IMG/VR virus record: IMGVR_UViG_3300020166_001603 | Coordinates: 1 to 53,017 of that record | DNA from: a virus | Length of the DNA: 53,017 nucleotides | Reading direction: 5' to 3' (one strand) | Shown here: positions 26,971 through 35,395 of the stretch, piece by piece | Layout of the letters: every line of letters starts with the position of its first letter | How positions within the stretch are numbered: the stretch's first letter is position 1 | Program-made: the position numbers and the translations under genes | The notes under the pieces: generated by a model | The model's database searches: none | The model's input: the letters and a program-made list of their open reading frames with translations, nothing else | Told to the model about the DNA's origin: nothing

Positions 26971-27561
26971 TTATATCAAATAACCACTAATTACCCTGCA
27001 CTGCTTCTTTGTAAACTCCTCAGCTTCCTCGCTCCACTTCCTGTTCTCTTTAACGTATTCAACGCAAATGACGCCGATTATTTTGCCATTTAGGGTCTTA
27101 ATTGGTCTAGCAAACATACTTTTGACTCCTTTATTCATAAGAAAAGCTCTAAAGGAAAAGTCCCCCTTGTAGCTGTCAACATCAATACATTCAAATGTTT
27201 TTTCTTGAGCTATTGGCTCCATCATTCCATGTAAATTGGAAATTCTTAAGTTCTGCAGATTCTGGCATTCAACGCTTATTCCATCTCCTACGATTTCATA
27301 TGTGCAACTAAGCTTTTGCTGACCTCTGCCCGAGAAATACTGATCTCCGTTGTGGAATTCTAATATGTAAGCCCTATCCGCAGAAGTTTCATTAGCTATA
27401 TACTGCAAGGCGGTAATTATATTACTATGGGAAGCGGGGTCATAATTTAATTGTTTATGTTTTTTTTCGTCAAGTTTAAACTTTATCCAGACTCCTAATA
27501 CCGCAGTTGCAGCAGAGATGAGGCCAGTAAGCACGCTAATTATGTCTAATCCATTATTCAT
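26971..27561 (-). CDS. Membrane-anchored GAF-like domain protein
   Basis: 196 aa. One N-terminal transmembrane helix (about 8-28), a short charged linker (KFKLDEKKHKQ), then a GAF-like domain: NIITALQYIANETSADRAYI, LEFHNGDQYFSGRG, a central variable part, and FARPIKTLNGKIIGVICVEY as the closing strands. GAF domains bind small ligands or sense redox state. No catalytic output domain follows. A sensory or scaffold role at the inner membrane of the infected cell is inferred. It overlaps the next upstream gene by four bases. Confidence 0.75.
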   Translation of the reverse strand: MNNGLDIISVLTGLISAATAVLGVWIKFKLDEKKHKQLNYDPASHSNIITALQYIANETSADRAYILEFHNGDQYFSGRGQQKLSCTYEIVGDGISVECQNLQNLRISNLHGMMEPIAQEKTFECIDVDSYKGDFSFRAFLMNKGVKSMFARPIKTLNGKIIGVICVEYVKENRKWSEEAEEFTKKQCRVISGYLI

Positions 27562-27824
27562 TTTCTATTAATGATATACGCCAAAACAGAAGAGAATAGA
27601 AATACAAAAAATAAAATAATAAAAAACCACATAACAGGGCCTTCGTAATCGTAAGGTTCAGGTTTTAAACCTTGATATTCACTGATAGAAATCATTAAAT
27701 CATTGTTCTTGTCTATATCATTAAACTCAGAAGAAGCAGCTGGCTCGGGTGCTGGATTTGATCTAAAGTTCTTGCTAGGGCTGCAAGAGCATAGCAAAAA
27801 CGTTACAAAAAACAAACACCTCAT
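27558..27824 (-). CDS. Lipoprotein with C-terminal membrane helix and EF-hand-like loop
   Basis: 88 aa from ATG 27824; an upstream-extended frame to 27944 would overlap the neighbouring gene. The N-terminus MRCLFFVTFLLCSCSPS has a lipobox-like site (LLCSC). A middle loop DKNNDLMISISE fits the EF-hand spacing D1, N3, D5, I8, E12. The C-terminus is a transmembrane helix (about 62-84) ending NRK. N-terminal lipid plus C-terminal helix is the topology of one-piece spanins (T1 gp11 type), and a multi-helix membrane protein lies just upstream. Its periplasmic part is short for that task, so spanin is a hypothesis. Confidence 0.65.
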   Translation of the reverse strand: MRCLFFVTFLLCSCSPSKNFRSNPAPEPAASSEFNDIDKNNDLMISISEYQGLKPEPYDYEGPVMWFFIILFFVFLFSSVLAYIINRK

Positions 27825-28255
27825 CTTCTTTTGCTTGGAATAGCATAAAAGCCCACAACCATGAAGCATAGATCCATAAAGGAGGCGAGCATCAATCCCC
27901 CTGTCATTTGAACCATCTCCCAATCCTTGCCTCCGAATATCCAACTAAAGAATCCCCACTTTGCTCCGTCGCCTTTTGGGACAACAACATTATATACTAT
28001 GTGAGGATTCATTGCATAATATATCATTAAAAAACACATCGTAAAAGTGATACTCATAAACAAAATTCTCCTTGTCACCTTCACAAAAGGATCGCTCGAG
28101 TTTTTATTTTGACCTTCAATTAATGCTTGCAGCATTTTATCGTCCCTAGCCGCCAAAGCTAATTGATCCTGTCTTTTTTGATCCAACCAAGAATTAATTA
28201 GGTTGCAGGCGAGTTTTATACCCGCTCCAATAATTGTATTAATGATTGGGCCCAT
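27821..28255 (-). CDS. Multi-helix membrane protein, holin candidate
   Basis: 144 aa. A weakly hydrophobic N-terminal helix (MGPIINTIIGAGIKLACNLI) precedes a charged coil, then two clear transmembrane helices (about 65-85 and 115-135) and a basic end PSKRR. It overlaps the lipoprotein gene by four bases (ATGA), so they are made together. Together they could be lysis proteins (holin and spanin), but no endolysin gene was recognised in the window. Confidence 0.7.
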   Translation of the reverse strand: MGPIINTIIGAGIKLACNLINSWLDQKRQDQLALAARDDKMLQALIEGQNKNSSDPFVKVTRRILFMSITFTMCFLMIYYAMNPHIVYNVVVPKGDGAKWGFFSWIFGGKDWEMVQMTGGLMLASFMDLCFMVVGFYAIPSKRR

Positions 28256-28311
28256 GCATATATATACACTTGTTAAATTTTAAAAATATTTATTTCAGTG
28301 TAATATACTGC

Positions 28312-28506
28312 ATGTCACAAAAGTCAATACTCAAATTGTTAAGCGAAAATTTAAACTCATATCAATCTACATGCTGGCTAAAAGCAGAAAATGCGCACCT
28401 AAATGGGTCGAGCCCTGCCGAAATGATGATGGAAAACCAGACGGACAAGGTTATTAAGATTCTTCCTGGAGAAATAAAAAGAATCAAAGGCAAAAAGAAA
28501 AAGTAG
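28312..28506 (+). CDS. Xre/MbcA/ParS toxin-binding-domain-like protein
   Basis: 64 aa. CWLKAENAHLNGSSPAEMMM followed by DKVIKIL matches the spacing of the antitoxin Xre/MbcA/ParS toxin-binding C-terminal domain (..WL..pn..L.g.sP.e.l..g....V...L). The DNA-binding half usually found N-terminal is absent and there is no toxin gene beside it. A lone domain could neutralise a host toxin. Divergent from the leftward block; start chosen at ATG 28312. Similarity is by eye. Confidence 0.6.
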   Translation: MSQKSILKLLSENLNSYQSTCWLKAENAHLNGSSPAEMMMENQTDKVIKILPGEIKRIKGKKKK

Positions 28507-28668
28507 CTAGCTCAGACTTAAGGGCAAAGGGATCCATTTAATCTATTAAAGTTATTAAAAGATGATTGCAGAAATTCTGCACAATATATTTTATTCTTAT
28601 ATTTTATTCTTACATGAAATTAATTTTCATTTAACTTGATTTTATTTTTATATATATTATAATCATTA

Positions 28669-28893
28669 ATGAGCAGCCAATTAACAAAAATAAGCGTCTT
28701 ACTGTTATTGTTTTATATGGGGTGGTTCATGTGGGAGCAGAATAAAGTAGTTAAAAAGCAGAAGCAACAAATCGAAACAATGAGTAAGCAATTGTTTTAT
28801 GATGCTTTAATAATAAACACATACCAAAACTATAACAACCAATACAACAGATACGACAATCCTATTAAAAATAAAAATTTAAAAACCCAGTAA
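28669..28893 (+). CDS. Small single-span membrane protein
   Basis: 74 aa, one N-terminal transmembrane helix (about 6-23, rich in Leu and Trp), then a short coiled coil (NKVVKKQKQQIETMSKQL) and an Asn/Tyr-rich tail. It lies 18 bases before the next rightward gene. Function unknown. Confidence 0.6.
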   Translation: MSSQLTKISVLLLLFYMGWFMWEQNKVVKKQKQQIETMSKQLFYDALIINTYQNYNNQYNRYDNPIKNKNLKTQ

Positions 28894-28911
28894 ATATTAT
28901 AATATATAAAT

Positions 28912-29223
28912 ATGACAGATCAAAACAATCAAAATACAGAGTCCCAAACTGAAGAAGTGTCGGCTGAGCGCCAAAATGCTACAGTCATTATCGCGAATGA
29001 GTTCTTGTCGAGAGCTACTCTTGGAGAAGCTTTATCTCAAGTATCATTAAACGCGCTGATTCAATTATCACAAAATAAAGCCTTTGACCAAGCAAAACAG
29101 CAAGTCGCGGAATTGAAAGATGAGCAAGTTGAAGAATTACTCGCCGAAGCCACCAAGAAGGCCGAAGAAGTTGCAGAACAAGCAGTAAATGAAGTTACCC
29201 CTTCAACCGAAGTAACGAGCTAA
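28912..29223 (+). CDS. Hypothetical acidic helical protein
   Basis: 103 aa, Gln/Glu/Asn-rich start, a hydrophobic middle (VIIANEFLSRATLGEALSQV) and a charged coiled-coil tail with many Glu. No Cys or membrane segment. Its 3' end overlaps the convergent gene at 29195 by 29 bases. No family recognised. Confidence 0.7.
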   Translation: MTDQNNQNTESQTEEVSAERQNATVIIANEFLSRATLGEALSQVSLNALIQLSQNKAFDQAKQQVAELKDEQVEELLAEATKKAEEVAEQAVNEVTPSTEVTS

Positions 29224-29509
29224 GAATTTGATTTAAATTGTTGCAGGCAATACGATCTGTAATAATATTGAAGCCCGGTGCAGTTCCAATGCTGTATCCG
29301 GGCTCTTTTTCGTTTGGGGTAATCAGTTGAGAAACAAAATCGTGAGCTCCGTAATTTTTTATCCAAGTCCAGTATTGACTACGAGTACCTTCTGGGCATA
29401 ACAATAAAATATCATCAAAAATATAAGTTTTTGCGTACAATGTAACATCGCGAAAGCACGAAATTTCACTAGGCGGTTCTGTTAAGCAAGACTCTATAAT
29501 TAATTGCAT
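29195..29509 (-). CDS. Hypothetical protein after the large virion-type protein
   Basis: 104 aa from ATG 29509, three bases after the stop of the 972-aa gene upstream, so probably cotranscribed. Contains DVTLYAKTYIFDDILLLCPE, SQYWTWIKNYGAHDFVSQLI and a Gly/Pro segment PGYSIGTAPGFN. Compact mixed alpha/beta character; it might be a partner or chaperone of the upstream virion protein. Not recognised. Confidence 0.65.
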   Translation of the reverse strand: MQLIIESCLTEPPSEISCFRDVTLYAKTYIFDDILLLCPEGTRSQYWTWIKNYGAHDFVSQLITPNEKEPGYSIGTAPGFNIITDRIACNNLNQILSSLLRLKG

Positions 29510-29511
29510 TC

Positions 29512-32430
29512 TTAATGAAGTGCACCGCAACAACAGCGCCTAGTTTTTACTTTTAAATCTGGAGAGGCGTTTAATTGCCCTCCGGAAGAGAACGTTTGTG
29601 CAGAAATGAAAGCTTGAAGGCTTGCGTATTGACTTCGCTGGGCGGAAGTTAATTTATTGTAGTAATAATGTGTCCAAAACTCTGCACTCGAATATCCCGT
29701 TAAAAGTGGAGTTGGCTGAGCGTAAACATAGTTGACACTATAACCTAAATCTTGTAATGCCGCGAGAGTTAGTTTTGAAATTGGGGCATTATCGTAGTCG
29801 TAAAAGGGGCTCATTATTTCTCTTCCAAAAGTTGGATTAATTTTATTACCAGATCTTTTTGCATATTCAGCAAAATGCCCTCCATAATCTATGGAAAATA
29901 AGGTATTTTCTGTACCAGTTTCCTGGACAGGTACTCCGTCTGTATATAAATCGTTCCGGTGTTGACCAATATCATTGATCTGAAAACTGTAAGTTAATGG
30001 ATTATAAACTTCAATTTGAGTGGCAGCATCTACTGCTGCTTTATATTCTCTTAAAACATTAGCTCCAGTATATTGAGCTCCATATTGATCTGTTTTTATG
30101 AATTGATATCTATCGCCGTAATTACCTACTGTATTCCCAGATCCATAACTGCCACTCCAATTCCACATCGTTCCAAGCCCTAAACCATGCGCAATTTCAT
30201 GAAGTACGACATAAAATAATCCGGTAGCTCCGCTTACGACTGGATTGTTTATAAGAGTATTCCCCTGGGCACCCACCCCATACAGATCTTCGGTATCAAG
30301 AAAGACAGCCATTTTAGTTATTCTAGCATATTGATAATTTAAGCCATACGGCTCTGAGAATTCGTTCAAGGGGCCAGCGGAAGCGAGAACGCCTCCCACA
30401 CCAATACTTCTCGATTGTGGTAAAACATGAACATCAATATCCATACGTGTTGTGATAATTTTCTCCCAATATCTTGCAGCCATTTCTATTTGAACTTTTT
30501 CTTCAACCGCTAAATCTATCATGTAATCAACATTAAGCCTAAGCCCTTGTGAAGCTTGTCCATGAGCGGGAAGGAATTTATGTTCAGGCGTGAGATCGGC
30601 ACTTCTGATCCAGTAATTATTTTCTTCTTTAATAGATCCGTCTTGATTCTTTTCATTAGGCCAATCGACAGGGGGATTTCCCGCAGGAGTGATGATTTTG
30701 CTTTTCCAAATTCCTGAATTAAATCTAACATATTGATTCGGCTGATAACTAGCCTGTCCATCGTAGTTACTCCAGTCTGTCCAAAAACGAGTGTTTCTCC
30801 AACCGTAATGAAGCATAGAGCGCCGATAGTGAGAATGATTACTTTGACCTTCCACGAATAGACTACCATAGCCATTCCAAGGTATTGCATTATAATCATT
30901 TCCATCATCTCTCCATTTAAAATTCTGGCAGGCAGTCCAACTTTTTTTATGTGCGACTCTTCCCTTTAAATAAAAACCCATATCAAAACCATCTGGGAAG
31001 CCGTAGTTAGCATTATTCATATAGTAATCGTGCTTTGTGTAGTGTTTTTCCTCCCAAAATTCAATCGCGTCGGCTTTCCTACTTGCAATGCCGGAAGTTG
31101 TATTCGAGCTTCCTGATGCAAATTCCACGCCTCCGTCTTCATTCACTACTTGGTAGCTGACGATTCCCATATTACCTTCATGGCGTTCGATATGATATTT
31201 CAGCGCATTACCTGCGCACACTTCAAAATAACCCTGGCCATGATTAACTGCATCTGAATACCAAGTTATAATATCAGTCGAGATACCATTAGACTCGCTC
31301 GTCTTTATCATCCAGGTTTGTTCGTACATTCCATCCCAACTTCCATGAGTATCTGCAGCAAATTTAATATCCTTATTACTTACTAAAATTCTTTCAGCTG
31401 AATCTGTAATGTCTATTCCGGGATCAACTAATTTTAATTTATGATTTTCTTCATCAGAAAGGTTCATGTTAAGATCCAAATGAGCATCATCAAACAGCTC
31501 TCCTTGGCCTATGGCAAAACGATTCGTTCTGTTGTAAAAGTCATACGGCTGAGAAAAGGCCCCAAATCCATAGGGGTATTTATGGAAAACAATTTTTTCA
31601 AGATTATATAAATACGCCTCCTTGAATATTTTTGTCCTCGCTTCGCTGGGAATAGGATCAACAAACATCCAAGAATTATCCCTATACCAGGCGCTATTCG
31701 TTTGAGCAGTATCCCAAACCCAATACGTTGCTGACGTAGTTCCGACTTGATCCTCAGCGCCTAGTTCTGTGCTAAATCCGCTAGGGCTTTGGCCAAGCGG
31801 TGTATTAAAAAATCTCCATGGGCCATCTCTTTGTGGAGAAATAGATACGGAAATACCTCCCCAAATGCCCCCACTCGCCGAGCCCATAGATGGTTTGATA
31901 AACCACGACAAATCAATCCACGCATTTACACTAAAAGTATAGACAGGAAGACTAACAGCTTCTACTTCTGGCAATTGTGGTATATAAAATACATCTCTTG
32001 TTGGATTACCTCTTGATGCAAAAGATGTTGTGCTTGAATCCTGATAATAAGAACGAACGGTATAAGTCACCCAACGTCCGTTGCCGTTATAAATAGCGCC
32101 GGTATTTTCATGATGCTGAGGCGCGGAGAAAACTTCTGTAGTGTGATTTTGTCTAGGCTCGTTTAAGGTCGACCAAGGTAGGCCGGAAAAAATAGGTATT
32201 TGATCATGCTCCCAAGCTTCATAACCTGCTTTAGCTTCATAAAGCTCGCTCATCGAGTGAGGCTTAATAAAATCCCCTTGCCCAAGAGTCGCTCCATTAT
32301 TCTCGCAAACCTCAAATAAAGAACTTACGGTATATTTTGGGCTAAAATTCCCCTGAAATCTGTCGTTCAACCATAGGGTAAACTCCCCGATTCCAATTGA
32401 ACCATCATTTGGACCTTTGAATTTAGCCAT
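29512..32430 (-). CDS. Large virion-type protein with HExxH (leishmanolysin-like) metallopeptidase domain
   Basis: 972 aa. The first about 650 residues are aromatic, Gly- and Asn-rich beta sequence of the kind seen in phage fibres and baseplate proteins, beginning GIGEFTLWLNDRFQGNF. About residue 740 has VVLHEIAHGLGLGTMW, the HExxHxxGxG(T)xW zinc site of leishmanolysin-like metzincins, and about 870 has EIMSPFYDYDNAPISKLTLA, a plausible Met-turn region followed by LTLAALQDLGY. The C-terminus ends RRCCCGALH. It may cleave a host surface protein or process virion proteins. It lies one base after the subtilase gene. Confidence 0.8.
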   Translation of the reverse strand: MAKFKGPNDGSIGIGEFTLWLNDRFQGNFSPKYTVSSLFEVCENNGATLGQGDFIKPHSMSELYEAKAGYEAWEHDQIPIFSGLPWSTLNEPRQNHTTEVFSAPQHHENTGAIYNGNGRWVTYTVRSYYQDSSTTSFASRGNPTRDVFYIPQLPEVEAVSLPVYTFSVNAWIDLSWFIKPSMGSASGGIWGGISVSISPQRDGPWRFFNTPLGQSPSGFSTELGAEDQVGTTSATYWVWDTAQTNSAWYRDNSWMFVDPIPSEARTKIFKEAYLYNLEKIVFHKYPYGFGAFSQPYDFYNRTNRFAIGQGELFDDAHLDLNMNLSDEENHKLKLVDPGIDITDSAERILVSNKDIKFAADTHGSWDGMYEQTWMIKTSESNGISTDIITWYSDAVNHGQGYFEVCAGNALKYHIERHEGNMGIVSYQVVNEDGGVEFASGSSNTTSGIASRKADAIEFWEEKHYTKHDYYMNNANYGFPDGFDMGFYLKGRVAHKKSWTACQNFKWRDDGNDYNAIPWNGYGSLFVEGQSNHSHYRRSMLHYGWRNTRFWTDWSNYDGQASYQPNQYVRFNSGIWKSKIITPAGNPPVDWPNEKNQDGSIKEENNYWIRSADLTPEHKFLPAHGQASQGLRLNVDYMIDLAVEEKVQIEMAARYWEKIITTRMDIDVHVLPQSRSIGVGGVLASAGPLNEFSEPYGLNYQYARITKMAVFLDTEDLYGVGAQGNTLINNPVVSGATGLFYVVLHEIAHGLGLGTMWNWSGSYGSGNTVGNYGDRYQFIKTDQYGAQYTGANVLREYKAAVDAATQIEVYNPLTYSFQINDIGQHRNDLYTDGVPVQETGTENTLFSIDYGGHFAEYAKRSGNKINPTFGREIMSPFYDYDNAPISKLTLAALQDLGYSVNYVYAQPTPLLTGYSSAEFWTHYYYNKLTSAQRSQYASLQAFISAQTFSSGGQLNASPDLKVKTRRCCCGALH

Positions 32431-32431
32431 T

Positions 32432-33595
32432 TTATTTTTTTATTTCGTTTTCGTATTTTTTATCAAAATCGAATTCTGGCTCTTTGGAGTTGTATGCAGT
32501 GATCGCAGCTATAATAGCAGCAATTATAGCAAATCCAATTAAAATCACTGAAGACTTCTTTTTTGGGGCCTTAGGCTCTGGCTCGGGTTTCGGCTCGGGT
32601 TTCGGCTCGGGTTTCGGCTCGGGTTTCGGCTCTGGCTTAGGCTCGGGTTTCGGCTCTGGCTTAGGCTCGGGTTTCGGCTCGGGATGCTCTCCTTTGATTA
32701 GTTTTTCAACATCAATTATGCCATAACCCCAGTTATTATCTTTGCCAATTTCGCCTTTATCTTTTGTATATTTTAATAAATGTTCTCTTATTTGAGCTAC
32801 AGTTTTGCAGTCGTTTTTATTTTCTGTTTTTTCTTGTTTTTTATGTTTTGATAACATAAGAGCAATTACTCCTACTAAAAATGGACATGCCATTGATGTT
32901 CCGTTTAAGCTTGCGTATGAATTGTTTAAAAATGTACTATATATACTTACTCCTGGTGCCGCCCACTCTACTTTTTCGCCGCGAGAAGAGAAATTAGCAA
33001 CGTTGCCGAATTTGTCATGCGCCGCGACTGCGATTGTTTCGTCAAATGCGGCAGGCCAATTGACTCCGCCTTCGCCAGTGTTTCCCGCAGCGCAAACAAC
33101 AGGAATATTCATTTCATATAATTTTTTTATTTTATTATGTAAAAAAGAAGATGGAGAGCTTCCTCCTAAGCTCATAGATACAATGTCAGGCTTTATTTCA
33201 ATAGCATAATCAAGAGCATCACCAAGGCCCTTGTAACTTCCTCCGCCAGCTTTACTTAATGCTTTAACACAAATAACTTTTGTTTTTGGCGCGACGCCGA
33301 CCATGCCGACTCCGTTGTTTTTTGCGCAGATAATTCCAACGCAATGGCTTTGATGTCCGTTTTCGTCCTCGAGAGGTTCGTTTGGAATAAAGTTTTTGCC
33401 GCGAATTGCATTATCCCCGATGTCGATGTGGTCAGGGAATCCAGTATCAATCACCAGTACGGTAATTCCTTCGCCCTGAGTAATCTTCCAAGTTTCTGGA
33501 ACATTTGACTGAAGTAATCCCCAATCTACAACTTGACTTAATGAATTTAATTGTTCATTAACTTCTATTTTTGGCAGATATGTTTCTTCGTTCAT
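32432..33595 (-). CDS. Subtilisin-family protease with Pro-Glu-Pro-Lys linker and C-terminal membrane helix
   Basis: 387 aa. The S8 catalytic triad is complete: [11 protein letters not shown] (Asp), [10 protein letters not shown] (His) and LNGTSMACP (Ser), with the oxyanion Asn in CAAGNTGE. No signal peptide or long propeptide precedes it. After the catalytic domain (to about 300) comes a PEPKPEPK repeat (about 303-340), then a transmembrane helix ([20 protein letters not shown]) and a charged end. This predicts a protease held at the inner membrane by its tail on a stiff linker. It overlaps PhoH by ATGA and precedes the metallopeptidase protein by one base. Confidence 0.9.
   Translation of the reverse strand: MNEETYLPKIEVNEQLNSLSQVVDWGLLQSNVPETWKITQGEGITVLVIDTGFPDHIDIGDNAIRGKNFIPNEPLEDENGHQSHCVGIICAKNNGVGMVGVAPKTKVICVKALSKAGGGSYKGLGDALDYAIEIKPDIVSMSLGGSSPSSFLHNKIKKLYEMNIPVVCAAGNTGEGGVNWPAAFDETIAVAAHDKFGNVANFSSRGEKVEWAAPGVSIYSTFLNNSYASLNGTSMACPFLVGVIALMLSKHKKQEKTENKNDCKTVAQIREHLLKYTKDKGEIGKDNNWGYGIIDVEKLIKGEHPEPKPEPKPEPKPEPKPEPKPEPKPEPKPEPKPEPEPKAPKKKSSVILIGFAIIAAIIAAITAYNSKEPEFDFDKKYENEIKK
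32575..32685 (-). repeat. 12-bp tandem repeat encoding PEPK
   Basis: About nine units of 12 bases (plus-strand form GGCTCGGGTTTC, with GGCTCTGGCTTA variants) encode the protease linker. The near-identity of the units suggests recent slippage, and unit number may vary between relatives. GC content is well above that of the surroundings. Confidence 0.9.
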
Positions 33596-34323
33596 TTTTT
33601 ATTTTGGATTTTTGTTATTACATATTTTAATATTTCACTTCTCATTATATCTTCTGCTCCAAAATGAAATGTATGAATTCCTCGTTCTTTACTTTCTTCG
33701 TCATTGAATATAGAGTACATATCTGCAAAGCCACTTTTTCCATTGATATCGCTTTGCATAGGATCGCCGCAAATGATCAATTTACTGCCGCGACCAAGTC
33801 GGGTCATGAGTGTGGTAAGCTCTTTGAATGTGAAATTCTGCGATTCATCCGCGATTACGATTTCGTCCATCCAACTGGCGCCGCGAAGATAATTTACAGG
33901 CATTCCTTTGATGATGTTTGCTTCGACCAAATTACTAGCCTGACCAGGAACCAAAAGCTCGTCAAGCTTTTCGTTCATTGGCATCATATATGGATTAATC
34001 TTTTCAGCCATTTCTCCAGGAAGCGAGCCAAGGCTCTTTTCTCCGCTTTCTGCGATTGTGCGAACATATGTGATGCCGCGTTCATTATTCATATTATATA
34101 ATTGTAATGCTCCATATATTGCTATATAAGTTTTACTTGTGCCCGCAGGGCCACTGATGAATACGATACTTGTTTCTTTATCAAATATTATTTTTAATAA
34201 AGCTAGTTGTTTGTCAGTTAGGCTTAGTTTTTTCAGCTTGACGTTTCTTTTATGCAGAGAGGATGCGATCTTCTTGATCTCGTCCTCATCTGTTATCTCG
34301 GGTTTTTTACGTTTTCGAGCCAT
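33592..34323 (-). CDS. phoH: PhoH-like ATPase
   Basis: 243 aa from ATG 34323 (MARKRKKPE); a longer upstream frame to 34470 lacks family similarity. P-loop: [14 protein letters not shown]. Walker [20 protein letters not shown]. Further PhoH landmarks: [29 protein letters not shown] and [13 protein letters not shown] common phage accessory ATPase of uncertain role, probably RNA-related. It leads the operon PhoH, subtilase, metallopeptidase protein, each linked by overlap or a gap of 1-2 bases. Confidence 0.93.
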   Translation of the reverse strand: MARKRKKPEITDEDEIKKIASSLHKRNVKLKKLSLTDKQLALLKIIFDKETSIVFISGPAGTSKTYIAIYGALQLYNMNNERGITYVRTIAESGEKSLGSLPGEMAEKINPYMMPMNEKLDELLVPGQASNLVEANIIKGMPVNYLRGASWMDEIVIADESQNFTFKELTTLMTRLGRGSKLIICGDPMQSDINGKSGFADMYSIFNDEESKERGIHTFHFGAEDIMRSEILKYVITKIQNKK

Positions 34324-34684
34324 TTGATTATATAAAAATACACTATTTTTTAATAGTGGCCGGATTTTTTTTGGATCGACGAATATGTTATAATTTATTA
34401 GACTCATTTTCATATTGAAAAAAGGCACCCCCCGCACTTTGTGCACAATACAATTAAAAAATGAATTCATTTAATGGGTAGGGTCACAGGGGGGGGAGGG
34501 GGTACAGAATACCTAATAAATAAAACTTTTTTCACTTTTTTTTTCTATGTTTTCGTAAGTATATAATAATCAATAGTTTACAACACAAAGTTTTTTTGCT
34601 TCAGGCTTGACTTTTGGTCAGAATATGTTAGATTGTATATATAAGATTAATTAAAACACTTTAACAAATAACAAAATAAATAAT
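34324..34684. other. Divergent control region with G8-A-G5 tract
   Basis: 361 bases between the leftward PhoH operon and the rightward small-gene cluster, with no ORF. It contains a hairpin CACTATT / AATAGTG next to PhoH, a C6 tract (about 34428-34433), a G8AG5 tract (34489-34502) that could form a quadruplex, then a T-rich stretch and the promoter for 34685. A replication origin or control switch is possible but not shown. Confidence 0.6.
34607..34634 (+). promoter_or_regulatory. Promoter for the small-gene cluster
   Basis: TTGACT, 16 bases, TAGATT, followed by GTATATATAAG and an A-rich leader of about 45 bases without Shine-Dalgarno. Confidence 0.65.
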
Positions 34685-34933
34685 ATGAAATTATCACAAA
34701 ATAAAATAAACTCTCTCTTTTCAATACTTGCTGACGCTGACGAAGGTTGCAATGATCGTGCTTGCGACAACTTGGCAGAAGCTTTTGGTGGCAAACTTGG
34801 GCTTGGCGAAGTCGTCTCGGTTCCTTCTGAGTTGTCGTCCGAAAAAGTTGTATCTGAAATACAAGATCCCGAATTGTTTTGGGAGTCAGGTTGCGTCGAC
34901 GCTTGCCAAGAAATCCTCGAGCTTGTAAAATAA
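34685..34933 (+). CDS. Small acidic protein
   Basis: 82 aa, acidic, with three Cys (NDRACDNLAEAFGG and SGCVDACQEIL). No family recognised. The leader is A/T-only near the start codon with no Shine-Dalgarno, like those of 35167, 36299 and 37892. Confidence 0.65.
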   Translation: MKLSQNKINSLFSILADADEGCNDRACDNLAEAFGGKLGLGEVVSVPSELSSEKVVSEIQDPELFWESGCVDACQEILELVK

Positions 34934-34961
34934 TTAAAAATAAACATAATAAAATAATAAT

Positions 34962-35087
34962 ATGAATTACGATATACTTCTTTTAATCCTTCCTTGGCTG
35001 TTTCCTTTCTTCCTTATGTTTCGGTCTATCACTGACAAGCAAACAGATCTTTTTAAAAATAATAATAACGAAAATAAAGTAAAATAA
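34962..35087 (+). CDS. 41-aa small membrane protein
   Basis: MNYDILLLILPWLFPFFLMF begins a single hydrophobic span, followed by a polar tail (ITDKQTDLFKNNNN). It sits 28 bases after the previous gene and directly before the next promoter. Confidence 0.5.
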   Translation: MNYDILLLILPWLFPFFLMFRSITDKQTDLFKNNNNENKVK

Positions 35088-35090
35088 AGT

Positions 35091-35119
35091 TTGCGTTTCC
35101 TTGGTTTATGTGTTACATT
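35091..35119 (+). promoter_or_regulatory. Promoter for 35167
   Basis: TTGCGT, 17 bases, TACATT, then GTATGTATAAG. Confidence 0.6.
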
Positions 35120-35166
35120 GTATGTATAAGATAAATTAAATAATAACAATAAAATAATAAAATAAT

Positions 35167-35337
35167 ATGTATAAGAAAAATGATATCGTACTCGCAAAAG
35201 ATAATAACACTTACCAAGTGATCGAAGAATTCACTAATGACCGATTAGGCAAGCAAGTTCTTTGCCGTCTTTATCGATCACAAAAGCGTGTTGCGTTCAT
35301 GCCTTGGCAAATTAAAATCCATCCTTTATTCGCTTAA
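35167..35337 (+). CDS. 56-aa hypothetical basic protein
   Basis: MYKKNDIVLAKDNNTYQVIE then LGKQVLCRLYRSQKRVAFMP: compact beta-type sequence resembling a small KOW/SH3-like barrel (K.GD.V.....g.y.V). The stop lies three bases before the next -35 box. No specific function. Confidence 0.55.
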   Translation: MYKKNDIVLAKDNNTYQVIEEFTNDRLGKQVLCRLYRSQKRVAFMPWQIKIHPLFA

Positions 35338-35340
35338 TGC

Positions 35341-35368
35341 TTGACACAATCATTTTATCTGCCATAAT
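35341..35368 (+). promoter_or_regulatory. Promoter for 35396
   Basis: TTGACA, 16 bases, CATAAT, followed by a 27-base A/T-rich leader. Confidence 0.7.
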
Positions 35369-35395
35369 AGGATTAATAATAACAATAATAGAATC

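Noticed and set aside
27825-27944. Longer start for the lipoprotein gene
   Set aside because: It would remove the signal peptide from the N-terminus and overlap the upstream membrane protein by over 100 bases.
32484-33209. Plus-strand ORFs with Gly-Ser-Gly-Phe repeats opposite the subtilase
   Set aside because: Antisense reading of the PEPK repeat; no start signals, and the minus frame has a full catalytic triad.
34324-34470. Longer start for PhoH
   Set aside because: The extra residues are not PhoH-like and cover the control region. MARKRKK at 34323 is a natural start.
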